Positions 23,996 to 31,979 are shown, counted from the first letter of the stretch. The stretch: DNA of 35,822 bases from Actinomadura sp. KC345 (GCF_004348515.1 NZ_SMKH01000047.1:1-35822), one strand, 5' to 3'. The notes: a model not told the origin generated them from the sequence alone. A program made the numbers and translations.

Positions 23996-25207
23996 ATGTC
24001 GACGGGGTTCAATACGGGGGATTCCGCGTGGCTCATGGTGAGTACCGCCATGGTGCTGCTGATGACCCCGGGGCTCGCCTTTTTCTACGGCGGCATGGTC
24101 CGTTCGAAGAACATGCTGTCGATGCTGTACATGAGTTTTATCTCGATCAGCCTCGTCACGATCCTGTGGTTCCTCTACGGCTACGGAATAGCGTTCGGCG
24201 ACGACGTGGGGGGCGCCGGGATCATCGGCTGGGGCGACTGGCGTCTCGGCAACGTCGGCCCGGACGCGCTGCAGGGGCAGATCCCGGAACAGATCTACGC
24301 CTGCTTCCAGTTGACGTTCGCGATCATCACCGTCGCGCTCATCAGCGGCTCGATCGCGGGCCGCGCCAGGTTCGGGCCGTGGGTGCTCTTCGTCGTCGTG
24401 TGGGTGACGCTGGTCTACCTCCCGATCGCGCACTGGGTGTTCGCCGATTCCGGCTGGCTCAGCAAGTGGGGCGTGATGGACTTCGCCGGCGGCCTGGTCG
24501 TCGAGCTGAACTCCGGCGTCTCCGGGCTCGCCATGGCGCTCGTGCTGGGACCGGGCGTCGCCTTTCGCCGCGGGGAGGGGCCCCGTCCGGGCAACATCCC
24601 GTTCGTGCTGCTGGGGCTCGGCCTGCTGTGGTTCGGATGGTTCGGCTTCAACGCCGGCTCGGCCCTGAGCGACGGCGGGCTCGCCACCCGGGCGTTCGTC
24701 AGCACGATGATCGCCGGCTGTGCGGGGATGCTGACCTGGCGGGCGGTGGAATGGCTCCGTTTCCGGCATCTGACCAGGCTCGGCTCGACGAGCGGCGCGC
24801 TCGCCGGACTGGTCGCCATCACCCCGTCATGCGCCTTCGTCGGCGTCGAAGGCGCCTTTCTCATCGGCGTCGTGGCCGCCCTCGTGTGCACGTACGCGGT
24901 GGAGCTGAAGCTCGTCGCCGGATACGACGACACCCTGGACGTCGTCGGCATCCACGGCGCCGGCGGGATCGTCGGGGTGGTGTCGCTCGGCTTCCTCGCC
25001 ACCGGCTGGGAACGCGGCTCGGCGGGCCTGTTCTACGGCGGCTCCCCCTCGGCGCTGGGCAAACAGGTCGTCGCGGTGATCGCGGTCGGCCTCTACGCCT
25101 TCGTCATCACCTTCGTCATCGGCACGATCATCGACCGCCTCTTCCGGATGCGGACGACCGAGGAGGAACAGGCCCGGGGGATGGACGCCGCGTTCGCCGA
25201 GGACTGA
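23996..25207 (+). CDS. amt: Ammonium transporter Amt
   Basis: A 403-residue protein with about eleven helices. Visible motifs are LLMTPGLAFFYGGMVRSKN near the N-terminus, the first pore His in IAHWVFADSGWL, FGWFGFNAGS, and the second pore His in DVVGIHGAGGIVG. It conducts ammonium/ammonia across the membrane. ATG at 23996 gives the usual N-terminus (STGDTAW-like), but the nearest purine-rich stretch is about 18 nt upstream, so translation initiation looks weak. No glnK or glnD gene follows, unlike the common amt-glnK-glnD arrangement. It is divergent from the urea/urease operon. Confidence 0.95.
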   Translation: MSTGFNTGDSAWLMVSTAMVLLMTPGLAFFYGGMVRSKNMLSMLYMSFISISLVTILWFLYGYGIAFGDDVGGAGIIGWGDWRLGNVGPDALQGQIPEQIYACFQLTFAIITVALISGSIAGRARFGPWVLFVVVWVTLVYLPIAHWVFADSGWLSKWGVMDFAGGLVVELNSGVSGLAMALVLGPGVAFRRGEGPRPGNIPFVLLGLGLLWFGWFGFNAGSALSDGGLATRAFVSTMIAGCAGMLTWRAVEWLRFRHLTRLGSTSGALAGLVAITPSCAFVGVEGAFLIGVVAALVCTYAVELKLVAGYDDTLDVVGIHGAGGIVGVVSLGFLATGWERGSAGLFYGGSPSALGKQVVAVIAVGLYAFVITFVIGTIIDRLFRMRTTEEEQARGMDAAFAED

Positions 25208-25337
25208 CACCGGCCCGCCTTTGCCCCCCGATTGTTCCGGGCTGGGTTCGTGGTAAAAGGCGGCCGGGTAAACGACGATCGGTACGGCCGTTGATCCGTG
25301 CGCGCGGTGAACGGTATGGCGTCGAGAGAGAACACAG

Positions 25338-26024
25338 GTGCCCGAAAAACGCGACCACGGCCCGCTGCCGGTGTTCCTCATCATTCTCACGGCCATCACC
25401 GGGCTGGTGGACGCGGTCACCTACCTCGCGTTCGGCAATGTCTTCGTCGCGAACATGACCGGGAACGTCATCTTCCTCGGGCTGCGACTCGGCGGAAGCG
25501 GTGAGACGTCGGGCGTATTGGTGGCGACGACCATTTCCGGTGTCTTCTTCTGTGTCGGGGCGGCTCTCGGCGGCCGGACGGCGTTGAAGCGGGTCATGCA
25601 CCGGGGTCTTCTGCTGTCGGTGGGGGCGGCCGTCCAGGCGTGCGGCCTCGGAGCCGCGGCCCTGCTGGTGACGGTGGCCGGGCACAGCCCGGCGTTCGAG
25701 CGCTGGGCTCTGATCCCGCTCCTGGCCGCCGCGATGGGCTGGCAGGTCGCGATCGCCTTGCGCCTCGCCGTGCCCGGCCTCAGGACGGTCGTGGTCACGA
25801 CCGCGATGGCCTCCCTCGTCGCCGAACGTTCCCAGCCGAAGGGGCAGATCGCGCAGCGGGCCCTGTCGGTCACGGCGCTGATGCTGGGGGCGATGGCCGG
25901 TGCGCTGCTGGTCGGGCATCTCGCGGTGGAGGCCGCGTTGTGGACCGGCGCGGCGGTGCTGGCGGCGGTCGCGGCCGGCGGCTACGTCACCTCGCGGCGG
26001 GAGGGCGCCGAGAGTTGGGGCTGA
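25338..26024 (+). CDS. DUF1275 (YoaK-like) membrane protein
   Basis: A 228-residue protein with about six hydrophobic helices and the family block GLVDAVTYLAFGNVFVANMTGN near the N-terminus, plus LRTVVVTTAMASLV later. The function of DUF1275 proteins is not established. The GTG at 25338 gives the family N-terminus; the upstream purine-rich GAGAGAGAAC is a poor ribosome site. The 130-bp gap after amt has no clear terminator, so partial readthrough is possible. It converges with the TetR gene. Confidence 0.85.
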   Translation: MPEKRDHGPLPVFLIILTAITGLVDAVTYLAFGNVFVANMTGNVIFLGLRLGGSGETSGVLVATTISGVFFCVGAALGGRTALKRVMHRGLLLSVGAAVQACGLGAAALLVTVAGHSPAFERWALIPLLAAAMGWQVAIALRLAVPGLRTVVVTTAMASLVAERSQPKGQIAQRALSVTALMLGAMAGALLVGHLAVEAALWTGAAVLAAVAAGGYVTSRREGAESWG

Positions 26025-26030
26025 TGCGCC

Positions 26031-26645
26031 CTAGCGCCGGGCGAGGCCGTCGAGGACGGCGGTCACCAGGTCGTCCACGGCGTCCGCGGAGACCCGGTGG
26101 GGGGTGCCGCGGCCCTGGAGCAGGACCGACAGGACCGGCTCGTGGCAGGCGCCGACGATCATGGAGGCCGCCGCGTCCACCCGGGCGTCCGGGGCGAGGC
26201 GGCCGAGGTCGCGCTCGGCCCGCAGGTAGGCGGCGAGCCGCCCGCGCCAGTCCTCACCCCCGCCGCTCAGCGCCGCGAACCGGGCGAGGACCTCGGGGTG
26301 CGCGAGCAGCCCGGCCAGCGCCGGCAGGATCCCGTTGTGCAGGATGAGCCCGTGCTCGACGTAGACGCGCAGGTTCGCCTCGACCGTCGCGGCGCCGGGC
26401 TCGGGCAGCGGAGGCAGCGTGCGCGCGACGGCCTCGACCCGCGCACGCAGGGCGTGGGCGAGCAACTCCTCCTTGTCGGCGAAATGGTTGTAGAGGACGC
26501 CGTCGGCGACACCGGCCTCCCGCGCGATCGCCCGGACGGTCAGGCCCGCCGCCCCCCGCTCGGAGATCATCCGCTCGGCCGTGGCGATCAGGTGCTCGCG
26601 CAGGGTCTCGCCGGCGCCCAGCGCGGCCGCTTTTCGAGGTGACAT
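26031..26645 (-). CDS. TetR-family transcriptional regulator
   Basis: A 204-residue regulator with the TetR DNA-binding domain at the N-terminus (REHLIATAERMISERGAAGL, VRAIAREAGVADGVLYNHFADKEEL) and an all-helical ligand domain. ATG at 26645 is immediately preceded in frame by a GTG at 26648, and a TACGAT -10-like box lies 5 nt before that GTG, so an additional leaderless start is possible. The gene overlaps the end of a 60-codon ORF and is third in an operon headed by a methyltransferase. Tandem palindromes at that operon's promoter are the likely autoregulatory sites. Confidence 0.93.
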   Translation of the reverse strand: MSPRKAAALGAGETLREHLIATAERMISERGAAGLTVRAIAREAGVADGVLYNHFADKEELLAHALRARVEAVARTLPPLPEPGAATVEANLRVYVEHGLILHNGILPALAGLLAHPEVLARFAALSGGGEDWRGRLAAYLRAERDLGRLAPDARVDAAASMIVGACHEPVLSVLLQGRGTPHRVSADAVDDLVTAVLDGLARR

Positions 26646-26827
26646 CACCGCGCATCGTAATGAGACGGCGCGATGTCCCGCGCGGCGAGTTCGGTGAGGA
26701 GGTCCGGGCCGACGGCGTCCTGGAGGTGCCGGCCGCCGGAGGCCGTCCCCGCCGGCCGCCGGACGACCAGGTCGCGGAACCGCCTGAGGCGGGGCGGGAG
26801 CGCGGCGCCGTAGCCGCCGGGCACCAC
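26645..26827 (-). CDS. Small hypothetical ORF between methyltransferase and TetR
   Basis: A 60-codon frame with strongly coding-like third positions (almost all G or C). It starts at tandem GTG codons 8 bp after the methyltransferase stop and ends in a 4-base overlap with the TetR start region. The product has a basic centre (PPRLRRFRDLVVRRPAG) and ends APSHYDAR. No family is recognised and no Shine-Dalgarno is evident. It may be a genuine small protein read by coupling, or the remnant of a larger gene. Confidence 0.45.
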   Translation of the reverse strand: MVPGGYGAALPPRLRRFRDLVVRRPAGTASGGRHLQDAVGPDLLTELAARDIAPSHYDAR

Positions 26828-26835
26828 GACCCGCC

Positions 26836-27660
26836 TCAGGCCCGCGCCGTGACCAGCCAGGCCGTGCCCCGCAGCCGTACGGCGCCGTCCCGCTCGAACG
26901 GCCGCATCGCCTCGGTGATGATGTCGACCAGTTCCTCGCTCTCGCCGTAGTTGTAGCGGATCGGCCCCCAGCCGGCGAAGAACTCGCCCGCGTCGCGTGC
27001 GTCCCGTCCCTCGATCTGCTCGGCCGTCACCCGCCTGCAGGCCACGTCACGGAACCCGGCGCCCCCCAGAACCTCGTGGACGCGGTCGGGATCCGACAAC
27101 GAGAGCGGGCCGTCATGTCCGATCGGGGACTCCTCCAGCGGCGGAAGGGCGGAGAGGACCGTCCCGAGGTCGTTCTCGCTGAGCGGCGCCATCGCCAGGA
27201 AGGCCAGGCGGCCGTCCTCGCGCAGGGCCCGCCGGATGTTGCCGAACGCGGCGACCGGATCGGCGAAGAACATGATCCCGAACCGGCTGACCGCGACGTC
27301 GAACGCGCCCTCGGGGAAGGGGTGGACCTGCGCGTCGCCCTGCTCGAACGCCACGTTCGCGACGCCCTCCTCCTCGGCGAGGGACCGGGCGCGGGCGAGC
27401 ATCGGCGCGGACAGGTCCACGCCCGTCGCGCACCCGAGCCGGGCCTGCCCGGCGGCGAGCCGGGTGACCTGCCCGCTTCCGCAGCCGATGTCGAGAACGC
27501 GGTCGCGCGGCCCGATCGCCGCGCCGTCCAGCAGGAACGCGTTGAACGGCCCGTTCCCGGCGTCGTACCGGTCGTAGTGATCGGCCCAGTGCCGCCCCTC
27601 GTACCCGTTCCACGCCTCGTACTGCCCCGTGTTGACGATGCCCGTGTTGTCGTCTTCCAT
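26836..27660 (-). CDS. Class I SAM-dependent methyltransferase (UbiE-like)
   Basis: A 274-residue protein with SAM motif I VLDIGCGSGQVTR, motif II acid in TGVDLSAPMLARAR, FEQGDAQVHPFPEGAFDVAVSR in motif III/IV and LREDGRLAFLAM. The C-terminal half resembles small-molecule methyltransferases of the UbiE/COQ5 type; the substrate is unknown. ATG at 27660 has GGAGGAG just upstream. It heads an operon with a small ORF and a TetR gene, so it is probably induced by the TetR ligand. Confidence 0.92.
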   Translation of the reverse strand: MEDDNTGIVNTGQYEAWNGYEGRHWADHYDRYDAGNGPFNAFLLDGAAIGPRDRVLDIGCGSGQVTRLAAGQARLGCATGVDLSAPMLARARSLAEEEGVANVAFEQGDAQVHPFPEGAFDVAVSRFGIMFFADPVAAFGNIRRALREDGRLAFLAMAPLSENDLGTVLSALPPLEESPIGHDGPLSLSDPDRVHEVLGGAGFRDVACRRVTAEQIEGRDARDAGEFFAGWGPIRYNYGESEELVDIITEAMRPFERDGAVRLRGTAWLVTARA

Positions 27661-27673
27661 GGCTCCTCCGTTG

Positions 27674-27701
27674 TGAACGCATGTTCATGAACGTATGTTC
27701 A
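27674..27701. promoter_or_regulatory. Two abutting 14-bp TetR-type operators
   Basis: TGAACGCATGTTCA (27674-27687) and TGAACGTATGTTCA (27688-27701) are adjacent near-perfect palindromes of form TGAAC-n4-GTTCA, and a further half-site TGAACG follows at 27705. They cover the predicted transcription start of the methyltransferase operon, where a repressor would block it. Confidence 0.75.
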
Positions 27702-27730
27702 TAATGAACGGACGAGGCCGCGGCCGTCAA
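27701..27730 (-). promoter_or_regulatory. Promoter of the methyltransferase-TetR operon
   Basis: On the minus strand, TTGACG (27730-27725), an 18-bp spacer and CATTAT (27706-27701). The -10 box touches the operator pair, as expected for repression. Confidence 0.55.
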
Positions 27731-27832
27731 GCTTCCCCTACTGTGGAGCTTCGCCGCTGACGGGATGCGCTCGTCCGGCAAGGAGGAGCTGCCGGGACCT
27801 CCTCCCACCTGGCAGGAGCTACGGGGAACGCC

Positions 27833-28963
27833 ATGACGACTGACCGAGCGGACGTCCCCGTGCTGGGGCGCCGGGCGCTCAACCGGGCGCTGCTCGCACG
27901 GCAGATGCTGCTGGAACGGCACGCGATGCCGCCGCTGGACGCGATCGAGCATCTGGTCGGCATGCAGTCCCAGGCGCCGAACCCGCCGTACATCGGGCTG
28001 TGGAGCAGGCTCCGGGACTTCGTGTTCGACGAGGTCGGCGAGCTGATGACCGGCCGCCGCGCGCTCCGGATCGTCCTGATGCGCGGGACCCTCCATCTCG
28101 TCAGCGCCCGCGACGCCCGCGCGCTGCGGCCGCTGACCCAGGTGCTCCTGGACGGCCACCTGAAGGCAAGGGCCTCGGAACTCGACGGCATCGACCTCAA
28201 GGCCGTCGCCGCGTACGTACGGGCGCTGCTGGAGGACGAACCGCGCACCGACAAGGAGGTCCGGGCGCTGCTGGCCGAGCGGTGGCCGGACGAGGACGCC
28301 GCGCTTCTCGGGTGGGCGGTCCGCTGCGCCCTGCCGCTCGTGCAGGTTCCGCCGCGCGGTGTCTGGGGCGCGTCCGGAACGGCCAGGCACACGACGCTCG
28401 AAGCCTGGCTGGACGGGTTCGCGAAGTCGGACCCGTCCGTGGACGAACTGGTGCTGCGGTATCTCGCCGCGTTCGGCCCGGCGGGCGTCCAGGACGTCCA
28501 GCAGTGGTCGGGCCTGACGCGCCTCGGCGAGGTGGTCGAGCGGCTGCTGCCCAAGCTGCTCGTGTTCCGGGACGAGAAGGGCCGGACGCTGTACGACGTG
28601 CCGGAGGCGCCCCGTCCCGATCCCGGTGCCCCGGCTCCCGTCCGGTTCGTGCCCGACTTCGACAACCTGCTGCTGTCCCACGCCGACCGGGTCCGGATCA
28701 TCAGCGACGAGCACCGCAAGCGGGTGTTCACCGTCAACGGGATCATCCGGGCGACGTTCCTCGTGGACGGCTTCGTCCACGGCATGTGGAAGATCGAGAA
28801 GAAGCGCGGCGAGGCGGCGCTGCGCATCGACCCGTTCGCCCCGGTCCCGGCGCCGGACCGCGCCGCCCTGGAGGAGGAGGGCATGCGCCTCCTCACCGCC
28901 GTCCACCCCGGCGCGACGTCGCACAGGATCGACTTCGGCTCGCCTCAGGCGGAGTCCAGGTAG
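27833..28963 (+). CDS. AlkZ-like winged-helix DNA glycosylase (HTH_42, AZL)
   Basis: A 376-residue protein of the HTH_42 superfamily, to which AlkZ and YcaQ/AlkX belong. The family block GMQSQAPNPPYIGLWSRL contains the Q-x-Q catalytic motif (Q45-S46-Q47) of AlkZ-type enzymes; YcaQ/AlkX has Q-x-D. Other family blocks are MRGTLHLVSARDA, DFDNLLLSHADR and VNGIIRATFLVDGFVHGMW. These glycosylases excise bulky alkylated bases or unhook DNA crosslinks, and some give self-resistance in producers of DNA-alkylating antibiotics. No biosynthetic cluster is evident here, so a general repair role is likelier. Its 3' end overlaps the converging regulator remnant by 19 bp. Confidence 0.88.
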   Translation: MTTDRADVPVLGRRALNRALLARQMLLERHAMPPLDAIEHLVGMQSQAPNPPYIGLWSRLRDFVFDEVGELMTGRRALRIVLMRGTLHLVSARDARALRPLTQVLLDGHLKARASELDGIDLKAVAAYVRALLEDEPRTDKEVRALLAERWPDEDAALLGWAVRCALPLVQVPPRGVWGASGTARHTTLEAWLDGFAKSDPSVDELVLRYLAAFGPAGVQDVQQWSGLTRLGEVVERLLPKLLVFRDEKGRTLYDVPEAPRPDPGAPAPVRFVPDFDNLLLSHADRVRIISDEHRKRVFTVNGIIRATFLVDGFVHGMWKIEKKRGEAALRIDPFAPVPAPDRAALEEEGMRLLTAVHPGATSHRIDFGSPQAESR

Positions 28964-29337
28964 CGCAGTACGGCCAAGACGCGGCGGTGGTCGGTGCCCG
29001 TCGCCGCGAGGCCGAGCTTGGTGAAGATGTTGGCGATGTGCTTCTCGACCGCCCGCTCGGTGACCACGAGGGGCCCGGCGATCGCCGAGTTCGTCCGACC
29101 CTCCGCCATCAGGGAGAGCACCTCCCGCTCGCGGGGCGTCAGCGTGTCCAGCCCGCCCGCCGGACGGGAAGCGCCGAGCAGGTGCGCGACGACCTCCGGA
29201 TCCAGGGCGGTGCCGCCGGAGGCGACGCGGGCGAGCGCGTCCACGAAGTCGTCCAGGTCGGACACCCGCTCCTTCAGCAGGTAGCCGACGCCCGCCGGGG
29301 ACGAGGCGAGCAGCTCGGCCGCGTACCGCGTCTCCAC
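28945..29337 (-). pseudogene. Response regulator lacking most of its receiver domain
   Basis: The 130-residue frame begins in the last part of a receiver domain (TRYAAELLASSPAGVGYLLKERVSDLDDF, with the conserved Lys) and continues into a complete LuxR-type HTH (LTPREREVLSLMAEGRTNSAIA and onward). About 85 N-terminal residues, including the phosphorylated Asp, are missing. The sequence upstream (to 29528) contains no receiver-like frame, so the 5' end has been lost or replaced. The nominal GTG start has no ribosome site and no kinase partner is nearby. It could still make a constitutive DNA-binding protein if expressed. Confidence 0.7.
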
Positions 29338-29528
29338 CGATCTTTCGGGCAGGGTGCCCGGTCCTTCAGGGCCGGGGTGACCGGACGGCGGGACCGGGAA
29401 CGGAGAGCGTCATGGAACACCTCGTCATCCGAACGAACAGGTGCCTCCAGGCTCCTTTCCCGAGACCGCCCGGGTCGATCGTGGAACCACGCGGATCGAG
29501 GGTTCGGTTAACCGCACCCCGGCGGTGA

Positions 29529-30017
29529 TCAGGCGAGGTCGCGGGCGCAGGGGGCCTCGTGGTCGGGGTCGAGGGCGTCGAGGAGCGCGCGAAGGGTCTC
29601 GCGGAACTCCAGCATCCGCTCGCGGCTCAGCGGGTCGAACAGGCGGCGCCTGACCTCGGCGACGTGGCCGGGGGCGGCCTCCACCAGCGCGTCGTAGCCC
29701 TCATCGGTCAGCTCGGCGATCGTGGTGCGGCGGTCGGTGGCGTGCTTGTTCCGGCGCACCCAGCCGGCCTCCTCCAGCCGGTTGACGGCGTGCGAGAGCC
29801 GGCTCGGCGAGGAGTGGACGATCTCCGCCAGCTCCGACATGGTCAGGGAGCGCCCGGGGGACTCCGACAGCATCGCCAGGATCATGTAGTAGGTGTGCGG
29901 CATGCCCGAGTCGCGCTGGAGCTGCCGGTCGAGCACCTCGTTGAGCAGGCGTGACGTCCACAGGAAGGCGCGCCAGGTCTCCTGCTCGTCGGCGTCGAGC
30001 CACCGCGTGTCCGTCAT
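29529..30017 (-). CDS. MarR-family regulator, divergent from a dioxygenase gene
   Basis: A 162-residue MarR protein opening MTDTRWLDADEQETWRAFL, with HTH TMSELAEIVHSSPSRLSHAVN, then RLEEAGWVRR and wing HATDRRTTIAEL. ATG at 30017 has GGAGG only 1 nt away, inside a 19-nt sequence identical to that of the other marR gene. The divergent region has three TTGAA/TTCAA-type dyads over both promoters, so it most likely represses itself and the dioxygenase gene. Such MarR proteins often respond to phenolic compounds. Confidence 0.92.
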   Translation of the reverse strand: MTDTRWLDADEQETWRAFLWTSRLLNEVLDRQLQRDSGMPHTYYMILAMLSESPGRSLTMSELAEIVHSSPSRLSHAVNRLEEAGWVRRNKHATDRRTTIAELTDEGYDALVEAAPGHVAEVRRRLFDPLSRERMLEFRETLRALLDALDPDHEAPCARDLA

Positions 30018-30045
30018 GCCTCCAGCCTACCGGACCATTGAACCC

Positions 30046-30091
30046 TCAAGACTTGAACTTTCAACTAATTCGGTGTAGGTTGAAGTCTCAA
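30046..30091. promoter_or_regulatory. Overlapping MarR operators and divergent promoters
   Basis: Plus-strand promoter: TTGAAC (30053-30058), 17 bp, TAGGTT (30076-30081). Dyads: TCAAGACTTGA (30046-30056), TTGAACTTTCAA (30053-30064) and TTGAAGTCTCAA (30080-30091). The first two overlap the -35 and the third covers the -10 and start point. On the minus strand the third dyad supplies TTGAGA, a plausible -35 for marR, with TAGTTG as -10. Confidence 0.7.
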
Positions 30092-30105
30092 GTAAGGGAG
30101 ATGTC

Positions 30106-30873
30106 ATGGACCGGATGCCCGTTCTCTACCTCAGCCACGGTGCCCCGCCCCTCGCCGACGACCAGGTGTGGACGGACGAACTGGCCCGCTGGTCGGCGGA
30201 ACTGCCGAAGCCCGAGGCCGTCCTGATGGTGTCGGCGCACTGGGAGGAGGCGCCGCTGAGCATCGGCGCGACCCGCCGGGTGCCGCTCGTGTACGACTTC
30301 TGGGGCTTCCCCGAGAGGTACTTCAAGGTCCGGTACGATGCGCCCGGCGCTCCCGGACTGGCCGACGAGGTGCGCGGGCTCGTTCCCGGCGTCCACCAGG
30401 ACGAGGAGCGGGGGCTCGACCACGGCGCCTACGTGCCGCTCGTCGAGATGTATCCGGACGCCGACGTGCCGGTGCTGCAGATGTCGATGCCCACGCTGGA
30501 GCCCGCGCGGCTCTTCGAGATCGGGCGGTCCCTCGCGCCGCTGCGCGACCAGGGCGTCCTCATCGTCGGAAGCGGGTTCACCACGCACAACCTGAGCAGG
30601 GTCGACGTGAGGCTCGGGTCGGACACCGCGCCCGAGGCGTGGTCGGCGGAGTTCGACGAGTGGGCGGAGAAGGCCGTGGAGGGCGGCGACGTCGACGCCC
30701 TTCTCGACTTCCGTGCCAAGGCTCCGGCGGCCGGCATCGCACACCCCAGGACCGAGCACTTCGCGCCGCTGTTCATGTCCCTCGGCGCCGACGCGGACGA
30801 CCCGTCGGAACGCCGGTCGGTCGTCGACGGCTACTGGTACGGGCTGGCGAAGCGCTCGTTCCAGTTCGGCTGA
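30106..30873 (+). CDS. LigB-type extradiol ring-cleavage dioxygenase (4,5-DOPA-like)
   Basis: A 255-residue class III dioxygenase of the DODA/YgiD group. The metal and catalytic histidines are visible in SHGAPP (H11), VSAHWEE (H45), LDHGAYVPL (H106), GSGFTTHNL and HPRTEHFAPLF. These enzymes use a divalent metal to open catechol rings next to the hydroxyls. Length and motifs are complete. ATG at 30106 has AGGGAG 5 nt upstream. It is under the divergent MarR gene; the natural substrate is unknown. Confidence 0.92.
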   Translation: MDRMPVLYLSHGAPPLADDQVWTDELARWSAELPKPEAVLMVSAHWEEAPLSIGATRRVPLVYDFWGFPERYFKVRYDAPGAPGLADEVRGLVPGVHQDEERGLDHGAYVPLVEMYPDADVPVLQMSMPTLEPARLFEIGRSLAPLRDQGVLIVGSGFTTHNLSRVDVRLGSDTAPEAWSAEFDEWAEKAVEGGDVDALLDFRAKAPAAGIAHPRTEHFAPLFMSLGADADDPSERRSVVDGYWYGLAKRSFQFG

Positions 30874-30898
30874 CCCCGCGGAGGGACGTGCCGGTGCG

Positions 30899-31771
30899 TC
30901 AGTCCACCCGGGCGGCGCCGTTCATCGCGGCGGCGCCGTCCATCTGGGAGAAGCCCGTGCGCCAGGACGCGACCTGCGGCTTCCAGCCGAGGTTCAGCGC
31001 CTTGGCGTTGGACACCGGGCGCCCCGTCGTGGCGGCGTGCTTCCCGGCGCTGCCCGGCGTGGGCGCACCGAGCGCCGCGCTGTAGACCGGCAGCCAGTCG
31101 GCCGTCGTCGCCGGTTCGTCGTCGACGATGTTGACCGCGCCGGCGGGCCAGTCGAGCGCCGCCAGCGCCGCCGACGCGGCGTCGTCGGCGTGCACGAACG
31201 ACGTCCACGCGGGCGCCAGGCGCAGGCTCCCGGCCCGCACCCGCTCGGCGATCGCGCCGTCCGGCGCGTACCACGTCCCGGGCCCGTAGAGGGCGCCGTA
31301 CCGCAGGACGACCCCGCGCGGCATCTCCGTGACGGCGTTCTCGAGCGCCGCGACGCCCTCGTACGGCGGCAGCGACGTGTCGAGCGGGTCGGTCTCGGCG
31401 GCCGGAGCGTCCCCGGGGAGATACAGCCACGCGATGCTCTGCGCGATCATGGTCTCGACGTTCGCGGTCAGCGCCGCCTCGACGAGATTGCGGGTGCCCT
31501 CGATCCGGAGATGCGAGTTGGCCGCGAAGTCCTCGTCGCTCAGATCGGTGAGCTGGTGGACGACCGCGTCCGGGCGCTCGGCCGCCACGGCCTTGCGCAC
31601 GGCGGCGGCGTCGAGAACGTCCACGACCACCGGCGTGGCGCCGAGGTCACGGAGCATCCCGGCGCGCTCGGGTCGGCGTGTCGTCCCTGCGACCTCGTGG
31701 CCCGCCTGGACGAGCAGCGGGATCAGCCGGCGACCGACGACTCCGGTCGCTCCGGCGAGGAGAATCTTCAA
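30899..31771 (-). CDS. NAD(P)-binding epimerase/dehydratase-like oxidoreductase
   Basis: A 290-residue extended-SDR protein with the nucleotide-binding loop GATGVVG (7-13), DVLDAAAVRKAV, HQLTDLSDEDF, LRYGALYGPGTWYAPDG and FVHADDAASAAL. The usual YxxxK catalytic pair is not obvious (the region reads AQSIAWLYLPGDAP), so a redox activity cannot be assumed. The only start giving the family N-terminus is TTG at 31771, with GGAGG 7 nt upstream; the ATG-type starts further up are not supported. It converges with the dioxygenase gene. Confidence 0.88.
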   Translation of the reverse strand: MKILLAGATGVVGRRLIPLLVQAGHEVAGTTRRPERAGMLRDLGATPVVVDVLDAAAVRKAVAAERPDAVVHQLTDLSDEDFAANSHLRIEGTRNLVEAALTANVETMIAQSIAWLYLPGDAPAAETDPLDTSLPPYEGVAALENAVTEMPRGVVLRYGALYGPGTWYAPDGAIAERVRAGSLRLAPAWTSFVHADDAASAALAALDWPAGAVNIVDDEPATTADWLPVYSAALGAPTPGSAGKHAATTGRPVSNAKALNLGWKPQVASWRTGFSQMDGAAAMNGAARVD

Positions 31772-31979
31772 GGGGGTACCTCCACGACGATTTTCACGCC
31801 TTTGTGGTCGTCTCAACGGCAGGATAGGCAGTCTCTCTTTCAATGGTCACGTCCGGCGTTCCGCATGGTGCCCCCGCGTCCCGGCCGGACGAAGTCGGAC
31901 GAGTCGCCCCTCCCCTGGAGCCTCGTCCGCCATGAGCGTACCGCCGGGAAGCGCCCGAACGCGTTTCGCGACCGGCCCG

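Noticed and set aside
29412-29528. A 38-codon plus-strand ORF with GGAGAG 4 nt upstream of its ATG
   Set aside because: Third-position GC is only about 70 percent, well below neighbouring genes, and the peptide resembles nothing known. It lies in the sequence that replaced the 5' end of the regulator remnant.
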